In this document: piece by piece, positions 55,478-63,486 of the stretch | How the letters are laid out: the number at the start of each line of letters is the position of its first letter | Numbering within the stretch: the stretch's first letter is position 1 | DNA from: Streptomyces sp. WAC 04229 | GTDB lineage: Bacteria; Actinomycetota; Actinomycetes; Streptomycetales; Streptomycetaceae | Assembly (NCBI RefSeq): GCF_003947455.1 | Contig: NZ_QHJH01000003.1 | Span: 1 to 64,000 of the forward strand | DNA: 64,000 bases | Reading direction: 5' to 3' | Notes under the pieces: generated by a model | Database searches by the model: none | Told to the model about the DNA's origin: nothing | What the model saw: only the letters and a program-made list of their open reading frames with translations | Made by a program: the position numbers and the translations under genes

Positions 55478-55506
55478 ACTATGGCAGAGAATGTTATCGA
55501 TGCCAA
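55478..55506 (-). promoter_or_regulatory. GH35 promoter with LacI box 2
   Basis: On the minus strand TTGGCA (55506-55501), 17 bp, CATAGT (55483-55478). TGTTATCGAT (55492-55501) lies across its -35/spacer; the full palindrome of LacI-type operators would be TGTTATCGATAACA, so these are half to two-thirds sites. A TTGACT on the plus strand (55475-55480) may serve the LacI gene. Confidence 0.5.
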
Positions 55507-55602
55507 CAGGTTGGAACGGGCACGGCCGCAGGCCCGGGAAACGCCAGGTGAGTGCTCATGTCAGCGATATCATCGACCGGGAGGCACCCGAGGAAGGACC
55601 GC

Positions 55603-56634
55603 ATGACGAAGCAACAGGGCGACGGCGGGCGACGGCCGCCGGGTATGACCGACGTGGCCCGCGCCGCCGGGGTGTCCGCACAGACGGTGTCACGGGTGCT
55701 CTCGGGCCATCCGCACGTGCGGGAGAAGACCCGGGCCGACGTCATGGCCGCGGTGGCCAGGCTCGGCTACCGGCGCAACAACGCGGCCCGCATGCTCTCC
55801 TCCGGGCGCAGCCGCACGATCGGCGTGGTGACCCTCCGCACCACGTTCTACTCACGCGCCCTGGTCACCTCGGGCATCGAGGGCGCCGCGCAGGCCGCCG
55901 GATACACGGTGAGCACCGCGACCACCGCCTCGCTGGACACCTCCGCCATCGAGGACGCGCTGTCCCGGCTCACCGACCAGGGCGTGGAGGGCATCATCCT
56001 GTCGGTGCCGCTGATCCACACGAGCCCGCGGCTCGAAGAGCTGACCCGGGCCACGCCCACGCTCACCATCGACGGCTCCCGCACCGACGCCACCGAGGTC
56101 GTCGCCGTGGACCAGTCCCTGGCGGCCCGGCTGGCCACCCGGCATCTGCTGGACCTCGGCCACGAGACGGTCTGGCACCTCGCAGGCCCGGAGCAGTGGC
56201 TGGAGGCCGCCAGCAGACGGGAGGGCTGGCGGACCACGCTGGAGGCCGCCGGGCGCGCGGTGCCGCCGCCGCTGGAGGGCGACTGGTCACCCGCCTCGGG
56301 GTACCGGGGCGGCCTGGTCCTGGGCCGGATCCCGGACGCGACGGCGGTGTTCGTGGCGAGCGACGAGATGGCGTTCGGCGTCGTCCGGGCCCTGCGCGAA
56401 CTGGGGCGGCGCGTCCCGGAGGACGTCTCCGTGGTGGGCGTCGACGACATCGAGCTGGCGGAGTACTGCGCACCGCCCCTGACCACCGTCGCCCAGCCCT
56501 TCGCGCAGATGGGCGAACTCGCCGTCGCCCACCTGCTGCGCTACATCGCCGCCCCCGAGACGGTGCCCGAACCGGCGTCGGTGGAACCGCGCCTCGTCGT
56601 CCGCGCGAGCACGGCGGCACCCGTCAGGGACTGA
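55603..56634 (+). CDS. LacI family regulator (beta-galactosidase locus)
   Basis: Regulator of 343 aa with a LacI headpiece (TDVARAAGVSAQTVSRVLSGHPHVREKTRADVMAAV, about residues 15-65) and a sugar-binding-protein-like C-terminal domain ending SVVGVDDIELAEYCAPPLTTVAQPF. RBS AGGAAGG 4-5 nt before ATG. It is divergent from GH35, with TGTTATCGAT boxes in the shared region, so it very likely represses GH35 and itself. Its 3' end overlaps the convergent debranching-like gene by 11 bp. Confidence 0.93.
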   Translation: MTKQQGDGGRRPPGMTDVARAAGVSAQTVSRVLSGHPHVREKTRADVMAAVARLGYRRNNAARMLSSGRSRTIGVVTLRTTFYSRALVTSGIEGAAQAAGYTVSTATTASLDTSAIEDALSRLTDQGVEGIILSVPLIHTSPRLEELTRATPTLTIDGSRTDATEVVAVDQSLAARLATRHLLDLGHETVWHLAGPEQWLEAASRREGWRTTLEAAGRAVPPPLEGDWSPASGYRGGLVLGRIPDATAVFVASDEMAFGVVRALRELGRRVPEDVSVVGVDDIELAEYCAPPLTTVAQPFAQMGELAVAHLLRYIAAPETVPEPASVEPRLVVRASTAAPVRD

Positions 56635-58579
56635 GCGGCCCCTCCCCCGGGGCCTGTCGGACGATTCCCAGCGCCGTCCGCAGGGCCAGCGGGGTGGCCG
56701 CCGCCCAGGCCTGCGGGGAGCAGGAGTGGGGGTACGGGACCGGTGCGGGGGTCGCGGAGCGGTCGTAGCCGGCCAGGACCTCGGGCAGCCGGTGGCCGTG
56801 GTGGGACGCCGCCGCGATCAGGCCGTCGGCGACGGTGCGCACCTCGTCCGCGAGTCCCTGGCGGGCCAGGCCCAGCGCGACGACCGCGTTGTCGTGCGGC
56901 CAGGCGCTGCCCCGGTGGTAGGAGAGCGGGTGGTACGGGCGCTGCCCGGCGGCCAGGGTGCGGACGGCCCAGCCGGAGAAGAAGTCCGGCTCCAGCAGCC
57001 GCCTGCCCACCCGGCGGCCGCGGTCCTCGTCGAGGATGCCGGACCACAGCAGGTGCCCGGCGTCCGAGGCCAGCGCGTCGACCTGCCGGCCGTCGCCGTC
57101 CAGGGCGAGGGCCGGGAAATCCGCCCCGGGCATCCAGAAGTCCGACGTGAAGCGGTCGCGCAGCCCGGCGGCGGTCTCCCGCAGGCGGCGCGCGTAGGGT
57201 TCGTCGCCCCAGAGGCCGGCGGCGAGTTCGGCGGTGCGCAGCAGCGCGTCGTAGGCGTAGCCCTGTGCCTCCGAGACCGCGATCGGTCCCTCGGCCTGGG
57301 TTCCGTCGGCGAAGCAGACGGCGCCCTCGGAGTCCTTCCAGTTCTGGTTGACCAGACCGTTCGGGTCGGGGGTGTACACGAGGTAGCCGTGCCGTTCGAG
57401 GCCGCCGTCGGTGAGCATCCAGTCGACGGCCCGCCGGGCGTGCCGCTCCAGGCGGACGGCGAGGGTGCGGTCGCCGGTCGTCTCGTGGTGGGCGTGGAGC
57501 AGCACGAGGAAGAGCGGGGTGGCGTCGACGGCGCCGTAGTAGCGGCCGTACGGGACCTGCCGGAAGTGGGCGAGTTCGCCGTGGCGGGTCTCGTGGACGA
57601 TGCGTCCGGGCTGCTCGCCGCTGAAGGGGTCGTGGCGCTCGCCCTGCACGGCGGCGAGCGCGCTCAGCACGGCGGCCGCCGTCGCGGGCCGGTACGGCAG
57701 CAGGAAGTACGAGGTCAGCAGCGAGTCCCGACCGAACAGGGTCATGAACCACGGGATTCCCGCAGCGGGGACGCGCAGGTGCTCGCCGTCGACGCCGGTG
57801 ACCGGGATGGTCAGCAGATCGAGGTCGGCCAGTCCGCGTTCGCAGGTGCGGGTGAGGTCGTCCGGCGCGGACGCCTGGCCGTGCGCGTGCCGTCGGCCCG
57901 TGGCGGGGGCGGCAGGGGTGGAAGCGGTGTGTCCGTGCGGGTGGGCGCGGGCGGTCAGCCGCACCTCCGCCCGTCCGTGGGCGTCGAGCGGCAGCCGCCA
58001 GGACAGGGTCCGGACGGTGGCGTCCCCTTCCGGCTCCGCGGCTCCGGCCGTGTCCGGGGCGGGGCGGCAGGTGAGTTCCGTACGGGCGTGCCATGCGGCC
58101 CGCCGGTAGGTGAAGACCGGCCCGTCGGCGCGGTCGTGGGTCTCGTACTCGGCGCCGGGCTTGGCGTAGTGGCGGTCGTCGGCGCGGAGTTCGAAGAGGT
58201 CGGCGAAGTCGGCGCCGACGGTCAGCTCGACGTGGGCGGTCACGGGGTCGGGGCGGTTGCTGACCAGGGTCAGGTGCTCGGTGAACGCGCCCGCGGTGAC
58301 GCTCTGCCGCCGGAAGACGGTGTAGGCGGGCGGGTGGTCCCGGGTGCCCTCGGGGGTCAGGACGCAGTCGGCCGTGTCGTCGCCGTCCGCCGTGGCGGGC
58401 ACCAGGACGACGGGCGCGGTGCCGTCGACGGTGAGCCGCCAGCGGCTCAGGTGCCGGGCGTCCTGGAAGAACAGGCCGTCCGGCGCCGTGCCGCGGGTTC
58501 CGGTGATCCCACCGTCGGTGCCGAGCCGTACGAAGGTGGCGTCGCGTACGAGTTGGACGCGGGTTTCGGCCGTGGTCAT
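56624..58579 (-). CDS. Glycogen-debranching-like (amylo-alpha-1,6-glucosidase type) enzyme
   Basis: Protein of 651 aa: an N-terminal GDE_N_bis beta domain (about 12-205; LVRDATFVRLGTDGGITGTRGTAPDGLFFQDARHLSRW) and a C-terminal (alpha/alpha)6 barrel (about 270-640; GIPWFMTLFGRDSLLTSYFLLP, PYGRYYGAVDATPLFLVLLHA, YHRGSAWPHDNAVVALGL). Despite the name, many such proteins act on other alpha-glycans or plant glycans. Fourth and last gene of the operon; its ATG overlaps the previous stop (ATGA). Confidence 0.9.
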   Translation of the reverse strand: MTTAETRVQLVRDATFVRLGTDGGITGTRGTAPDGLFFQDARHLSRWRLTVDGTAPVVLVPATADGDDTADCVLTPEGTRDHPPAYTVFRRQSVTAGAFTEHLTLVSNRPDPVTAHVELTVGADFADLFELRADDRHYAKPGAEYETHDRADGPVFTYRRAAWHARTELTCRPAPDTAGAAEPEGDATVRTLSWRLPLDAHGRAEVRLTARAHPHGHTASTPAAPATGRRHAHGQASAPDDLTRTCERGLADLDLLTIPVTGVDGEHLRVPAAGIPWFMTLFGRDSLLTSYFLLPYRPATAAAVLSALAAVQGERHDPFSGEQPGRIVHETRHGELAHFRQVPYGRYYGAVDATPLFLVLLHAHHETTGDRTLAVRLERHARRAVDWMLTDGGLERHGYLVYTPDPNGLVNQNWKDSEGAVCFADGTQAEGPIAVSEAQGYAYDALLRTAELAAGLWGDEPYARRLRETAAGLRDRFTSDFWMPGADFPALALDGDGRQVDALASDAGHLLWSGILDEDRGRRVGRRLLEPDFFSGWAVRTLAAGQRPYHPLSYHRGSAWPHDNAVVALGLARQGLADEVRTVADGLIAAASHHGHRLPEVLAGYDRSATPAPVPYPHSCSPQAWAAATPLALRTALGIVRQAPGEGPLSP

Positions 58580-59997
58580 GACCGGGCCTCCGCCAGGTCG
58601 TGCCCCGTCAGGTCGTACCCCGTCGGGTCGTACCCGGCCGGGTGGCCCGCCGCCGGGTGTGGGCTCAGCAGGTCGAGGGTGAGGGCGGCCGTCCAGGAGA
58701 AGTGCCGGGTGCCGCGGGCCGCTCCGGTGCCGGGGTCGACGTACTCGGCGAACCCCGAGCGTCCGGCCCGGGCGAGGAAGTCGGCGCGCAGCACGTCGGC
58801 GTCCTGCCGCAGGCCGTGGGTGCGCAGTCCCCGCTCGATCAGCCAGGCCGTGTTGAACCAGGCGGGGCCGCGCCAGTACCGGGTGGGGTCGAAGGCGGGG
58901 CCGGTCAGGTCGTAGCTCGGGACCAGCCGGGTGGCCGGGGCGCTGAAGTGCGGCCCGGTCAGCGTGGCGTGCAGGCTCCGGACGACGTCCTCGGGCAGGT
59001 GCGGGACGAGCAGCGGGACCAGGCCGCTGACGCTCCGTTCGTCGACGTGCGTGCCGGTGTGCAGGTCGCGGACGCGGAACAGTCCGGCCTCCCCGTCCCA
59101 CAGACGGTCCACCAGCGCCCGGGTCAGTGCGGCGGCCCGTTCCGTGTGCCGCTCCCCCGGCAGGCCCAGTTCGCGTGCCGTGGCGGCGAGCGCCAGTTCG
59201 CTCACGGCCAGCAGCGCGTTGAAGGACGGGTCCTCCGCGGCGAACCGGTGGGGTGCCGTCCGGTCGTCGTAGCCGGCCTCCCGGTACTCGGTGGCCAGCC
59301 GCACGTAGCGGCCGTAGTCGAGGTCGGTGGGCCGGTCGGCGGGGTGGCCGTGGTCGAGGTCGGCGCGCCGGAAGGTGCCGGGCGGGCTGGGCTCGATCCG
59401 CTGGAGCGCCCGGTCCCAGCAGGGGCTGTTGTCCATGCCGGGTTCCCACGGGTGCACGACGGCCGCGAGGCCGCCGCCGCCGAGGTCGCGGCGGTCGAGG
59501 AGGTAGTCGTGCCAGGCGGCGAGGCGCGGGTGGACGCGGGCGAGGAACCCGCGGCGGCGGGACTCGTCCGGGTCGGCGCGGTGCACCAGCCAGGCCGCCA
59601 GGGCGTGCACGGGCGGCTGGACGATGCCCGAGGTCTCGGCGGCCGACGGCGCGCCCGCGGCGCGGCCGGCCCGGGAGGACTGCCAGAAGTCGGGGCTCGG
59701 GAAGTAGGCGTCGTGCGGCAGGGCCGGGTTGAAGACGATGTGCGGGACGCGGCCGTCCGCCCACTGCGCGGCCAGCAGGGACTCCAGTTCGCGCTGGGCG
59801 CGGCGCACCGACAGGTGGCGCAGCCCGATGGCGACGAAGGCGGAGTCCCAGCTCCACTGGTGCGGGTAGAGCGTGCGGGAGGGGACGGTGGAGGCGCCGG
59901 TCCAGTTGTCGAGGAGGACCCGCGCCGCACCGCGCCGCAGGGTCAGGTCTGCGGGCGCGGCGGGCGCGGGCCGGTCCAGGAGGTCGGGAGAGTTCAC
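58576..59997 (-). CDS. MGH1-like (GH63-type) glycoside hydrolase
   Basis: Enzyme of 473 aa with an (alpha/alpha)6 barrel like mannosylglycerate hydrolase MGH1 and GH63: ASTVPSRTLYPHQWSWDSAFVAIGL, WADGRVPHIVFNP, VVHPWEPGMDNSPCWD, and RYWRGPAWFNTAWLIERGL carry the conserved acidic residues. No signal peptide. Substrate unknown. GTG start overlaps the upstream stop (GTGA) and its own stop overlaps the next ATG. The C-terminal tail repeats DPTGYDLTGHD. Confidence 0.88.
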   Translation of the reverse strand: MNSPDLLDRPAPAAPADLTLRRGAARVLLDNWTGASTVPSRTLYPHQWSWDSAFVAIGLRHLSVRRAQRELESLLAAQWADGRVPHIVFNPALPHDAYFPSPDFWQSSRAGRAAGAPSAAETSGIVQPPVHALAAWLVHRADPDESRRRGFLARVHPRLAAWHDYLLDRRDLGGGGLAAVVHPWEPGMDNSPCWDRALQRIEPSPPGTFRRADLDHGHPADRPTDLDYGRYVRLATEYREAGYDDRTAPHRFAAEDPSFNALLAVSELALAATARELGLPGERHTERAAALTRALVDRLWDGEAGLFRVRDLHTGTHVDERSVSGLVPLLVPHLPEDVVRSLHATLTGPHFSAPATRLVPSYDLTGPAFDPTRYWRGPAWFNTAWLIERGLRTHGLRQDADVLRADFLARAGRSGFAEYVDPGTGAARGTRHFSWTAALTLDLLSPHPAAGHPAGYDPTGYDLTGHDLAEARS

Positions 59998-60794
59998 GCG
60001 CCGGACCTCGCGAGGAAGCCGGGGACGGAGCGCACGGCGTCCAGGGGGTCGCCGGTCAGCCGGCATTCGAGGGCGAGGTGGCCGTCGTAGCCGATGGTGT
60101 GCAGGGCACCGAGCCAGGCGGGCCAGTCGAGGTGTCCGGCACCGGGCTGGAAGCGGTTGGAGTCGGAGACCTGGGCGTGGCCGATGACGTCGGCGTGGGC
60201 GACGATCGCGGCGGCGGGGTCGGTCTCCTCGATGTTCATGTGGTAGCTGTCGATGCCGATCCGGACCGAGTCGAGGCCGACGGCGCGGATCAGGTCGGCG
60301 GCCTGGTCGAGCCGGTTGACCATGTGGTCCTCGTAGCGGTTGAGCGGCTCCAGGAAGAGCGTGACGCCCTCCTTGCGGGCGTGCTCGCCGAGTTCGGTGA
60401 GACCGGCGAGGAGCACCTCGCGGTCCTCCTCCTCGGTGCGCGGGGGCTCGAAGGGCGGCAGCCGGCGGGAGAACATGCCGTACGAGGCGGGCGTCTGGGC
60501 GCCCACACCGCCGATCTCGGCGATGACGGTGAGCTGGGACTTCATCTGGGCGACGGCATCGCGGCGGACGTCCTCGTCGAAGGCGCCGAGGAAGTGCAGC
60601 ATGTCGACGCAGACGGTCGGCATGACGACGCCGTCCTCGCGGGCCTGCTTCAGTTCACCGAGGCGGGAGGCGAAGTGGAAGTCGCCCTTGCCGCGCAGTT
60701 CGATCGCGTCGTACCCGGCCTGCCGGGCGAAGTCCCACTTGGCCTGGAGGGTCTCCCCGGGCAGCAGCTGTTCCTGGACGGCGGTCTTGAGCAT
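59994..60794 (-). CDS. Sugar phosphate isomerase/epimerase (xylose-isomerase-like TIM barrel)
   Basis: AP-endonuclease-2 fold protein of 266 aa: GYDAIELRGKGDFHF, VTLFLEPLNRYEDHMVN (metal Glu), IGIDSYHMNIEE (Asp, His), GHAQVSDSNRFQPGAGHLDW (His) and YDGHLALECRLTGD (Glu): the metal set of sugar 3-epimerases and hydroxypyruvate isomerase relatives. It would interconvert a ketose or keto-sugar. RBS AAAGG before the ATG. Second gene of the operon. Confidence 0.88.
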   Translation of the reverse strand: MLKTAVQEQLLPGETLQAKWDFARQAGYDAIELRGKGDFHFASRLGELKQAREDGVVMPTVCVDMLHFLGAFDEDVRRDAVAQMKSQLTVIAEIGGVGAQTPASYGMFSRRLPPFEPPRTEEEDREVLLAGLTELGEHARKEGVTLFLEPLNRYEDHMVNRLDQAADLIRAVGLDSVRIGIDSYHMNIEETDPAAAIVAHADVIGHAQVSDSNRFQPGAGHLDWPAWLGALHTIGYDGHLALECRLTGDPLDAVRSVPGFLARSGA

Positions 60795-60835
60795 GGGGGG
60801 CCTTTCGGAAAATACCGGTCGCGAAGGAGCGGGGC

Positions 60836-61927
60836 TCAGAATTCGAGGACGACCTGCAGCGCCTCGGCGGGCCGCTCGTCCAGCAGTACGTAGGCGTCGG
60901 CCGCGTCGGCGACGGGGACGACGTGGCTCACCAGGGCGTCGACGTCGACCTGGCCCTCGGCGACCAGGCGGAGGAAGGTCTGCTGGAGGCGTTCGACGGT
61001 CCAGCGGTTGGAGAGCTGCGGTGGGACGCCGCCGATCTGGGAGCAGATCAGCTGGACCCGGTTGTGGTGGAACTCGTCGCCGAGCCGCAGGCCGATGCCG
61101 TCGCCCTGGTAGAAGCCGGAGGCCACCACGCGCCCGCCGGCGGCGACCGAGCGCAGCGCCTCGTGCAGGGCCGGGTAGGCGCCGCTGATCTCGATGGCGA
61201 GGTCGGCGCCGAGGCCGCAGGTGGCCTCGCGGACGCGTTCGGCGACGGCGTCGGTGCGGGCGTTGAGGGTGTGCTGGGCGCCGTACCGCTTCGCGGTCTC
61301 CAGGCGGCCGTCGAGGGCGTCCACCGCGGTGACGCGGGCGCCGCTGAGCCGGGCGAGCCGGGTGGTGAGCAGGCCGATGACGCCCTGCCCGAACACGGCG
61401 ACGTCCTCGCCGAGGTGGATGTCACCGGCCAGGACGGCGTTGTAGGCGATGGCGCCGACCCGGGCGAAGGCGCCGGCCAGCGGTTCGAGGCCGGCCGGGA
61501 GGGTGTGGCCGATCATGCGCTCGGCGGGCACGATGCCCTCGCTGCGGTGGCCCCAGATGCCCCACACCAGGTCGCCGGCGACCGGCAGGCCGGGGGTGCC
61601 GGCCAGCTCCGGGGAGACCTCGACGACCTCGCCGACCTCGGAGTAGCCCCAGCCGGCCACCGGGTACTCGATGCCGGGCGCGCCGTCGCGGAAGAGCCGC
61701 GCCTCGGGGTCCCAGGTCCGGGTCAGATACGGGTTGGTGCCGCGGTAGGCGGTGAGTTCGGTGCCGGCCGAGATGCCCGAGTACCGGGTGCGGACGCGCA
61801 GGTGGCCGGGCGGCAGTTCGGCCCTGGCGTGCTCGGCGACCTCGACCTGGCGGGGGCCGGTGAACTGGACCACCCGCTCCACGGACGGCACGGGCGACGC
61901 TGCTGACTTCGGCGACACGGATGACAC
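60836..61927 (-). CDS. Zinc-type alcohol dehydrogenase superfamily protein (sugar dehydrogenase-like)
   Basis: Medium-chain dehydrogenase/reductase of 363 aa: N-terminal GroES-like fold (LRVRTRYSGISAGTELTAYRG), a conserved GWGYSEVGEVVEV and the NAD(P) Rossmann start VAVFGQGVIGLLTTRLARLSGARVTAVD. The usual catalytic Cys (in GxCGTD) is replaced by Ser in SGISAGTEL, as in the related bchC/auxiliary-sugar dehydrogenase group. First gene of the four-gene operon; it likely oxidises a sugar or polyol that the isomerase then handles. GTG start with GGAG. Confidence 0.88.
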   Translation of the reverse strand: MSSVSPKSAASPVPSVERVVQFTGPRQVEVAEHARAELPPGHLRVRTRYSGISAGTELTAYRGTNPYLTRTWDPEARLFRDGAPGIEYPVAGWGYSEVGEVVEVSPELAGTPGLPVAGDLVWGIWGHRSEGIVPAERMIGHTLPAGLEPLAGAFARVGAIAYNAVLAGDIHLGEDVAVFGQGVIGLLTTRLARLSGARVTAVDALDGRLETAKRYGAQHTLNARTDAVAERVREATCGLGADLAIEISGAYPALHEALRSVAAGGRVVASGFYQGDGIGLRLGDEFHHNRVQLICSQIGGVPPQLSNRWTVERLQQTFLRLVAEGQVDVDALVSHVVPVADAADAYVLLDERPAEALQVVLEF

Positions 61928-61955
61928 GGAGGGCTCCGGAAGGGTTGCTGATGCG

Positions 61956-61996
61956 GTTGCGTCGACAATATCCGCAACTTATGTCTTGTCAACAAG
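61956..61996. promoter_or_regulatory. Divergent promoter region with inverted repeats
   Basis: GTTGCG (61956-61961), 11 bp, CGCAAC (61973-61978) and CTTGT-CA-ACAAG (61985-61996) lie between the divergent dehydrogenase operon and the ABC importer. TTGTCA (61986-61991) with TGTGAT 17 bp on (62009-62014) is a plausible plus-strand promoter. The AT-rich block suggests a shared control region; the regulator is not in this window. Confidence 0.45.
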
Positions 61997-62052
61997 CAAA
62001 AGTGATGCTGTGATGCGTGGCGAGCAGACGTAAGCCGGAACGAGGACACTCA

Positions 62053-63456
62053 ATGCGCATCAGGACCCTGCGGTCGAGGACGACCGCGGTCGGCGTCACG
62101 GCGGCCCTGGGAGTAGGGCTGCTCTCGGGCTGCGCGGGCAGCACCGGGCCCGGCAGGCCGGACCGTGAGATCACGGTCTGGTCCCAGGAGAACCTCCCCG
62201 ACCGGGTCGCGGCGACGCGGAAGGTCGTCGACGGCTTCGAGAAGAAGACCGGGATCAAGGTCAAACTCGTCGGGGTCGACGAGGCCCAGATGCCGCAGCT
62301 GATCATGTCGGCGGCGGCCTCGGGCACGCTGCCCGACGTCATCGGCGCCGCCCCCATGGGCCAGGTCTGGCAGATGTACACCAACGGCCTGCTGAACACC
62401 GACATCCCGAAGCGGATCGTCGGCGAACTGGGCCGGGACACGTTCAACGCCAACGCGCTGGAGCTGACCTCAGACGGCGCCACCAGCCTCGGCGTGCCCT
62501 CCGACGCCTGGCTCCAGTTGCTGGTCTACCGCAAGGACCAGTTGGCGCAGAAGGGCCTGCCGGCGCCCGACACGTACGCGAAGACGCTGGCCGCCGCCAA
62601 GGCGCTGACCACCAGGGGCCACGACGGCATCTCGGCGGCCACCGACCCGAGCGACGTCTTCACCTCGCAGAGCTTCGAGAGCGTCGCCCTCGCCAACGAC
62701 TGCCAACTGGTCGACGACCGGCACGAGGTCGCCCTCGACTCCCCGCGGTGCGAGACCGCCTTCCGCACCTACGACCAGCTGGCCCGCGCCTACGGGGCGC
62801 CCGGCACCCAGACCGTGGACTCCACCCGGGCCACCTACTTCGCCGGCCGCTCCTCGATGGTCGTCTGGTCCTCGTTCCTGCTCGACGAACTCGCCGGCCT
62901 GCGCAAGGACGCCCTGCCCAGCTGCCCGCAGTGCGCGAAGGACCCCCAGTACCTGTCGGACAACAGCGGCATCGTCACCGCGATGAAGGGCCCCGACGCC
63001 GAGGAGGCGGCCCAGTTCGGCGAGATCACGTCCTGGGTGGCCACCAAGACCGCCGAGACCGCGGCGTCCCGCGAGTTCATCGAGTACATGATGGGCACCG
63101 GCTACGAGTCCTGGTTCGGCATGGCACCCGAGGGCAAGATCCCGGTCCGCAAGGGCACGGCCGCCGACCCTCGGCGCTACCTCGAATCGTGGCGCCACAG
63201 CGAGATCGGCGTCGACACCCGCAAGCCGCTGGACGAGGTCTTCCCCGACAGCCTGCTCGACCAGCTCGCCGACGGCGTCAGCAACATGCGCCGCTGGGGC
63301 ATCTCCCAGGGCGAGGGAGCCCTGGTCGGGGCCACCAACGGCGAACTGCCCGTACCGAAGGCGGTCGGCGCCATGACCAGCGGCCAGCGCTCACCGTCCG
63401 AGGCGGCGCGCGACGCCGCCGAAGAGGTCGCCGCCCTGAAGAACTCCTTGCAGTAG
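62053..63456 (+). CDS. Sugar ABC transporter substrate-binding lipoprotein
   Basis: Extracellular solute-binding protein of 467 aa. Lipoprotein signal: RTLRSRTTAVGVTAALGVGL, then LSGC with Cys27. The mature part has the family-1 pattern (ITVWSQENLPDRVAATRKVV; GTLPDVIGAAPMGQVWQMY; LGVPSDAWLQLLVYRKDQL). It would bring a mono- or oligosaccharide to the permeases that follow. Divergent from the dehydrogenase/isomerase/hydrolase operon, which probably metabolises the same sugar. Confidence 0.92.
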   Translation: MRIRTLRSRTTAVGVTAALGVGLLSGCAGSTGPGRPDREITVWSQENLPDRVAATRKVVDGFEKKTGIKVKLVGVDEAQMPQLIMSAAASGTLPDVIGAAPMGQVWQMYTNGLLNTDIPKRIVGELGRDTFNANALELTSDGATSLGVPSDAWLQLLVYRKDQLAQKGLPAPDTYAKTLAAAKALTTRGHDGISAATDPSDVFTSQSFESVALANDCQLVDDRHEVALDSPRCETAFRTYDQLARAYGAPGTQTVDSTRATYFAGRSSMVVWSSFLLDELAGLRKDALPSCPQCAKDPQYLSDNSGIVTAMKGPDAEEAAQFGEITSWVATKTAETAASREFIEYMMGTGYESWFGMAPEGKIPVRKGTAADPRRYLESWRHSEIGVDTRKPLDEVFPDSLLDQLADGVSNMRRWGISQGEGALVGATNGELPVPKAVGAMTSGQRSPSEAARDAAEEVAALKNSLQ

Positions 63457-63486
63457 CCGCCCGCCTGCACCTCACGAAGGTCCCTC

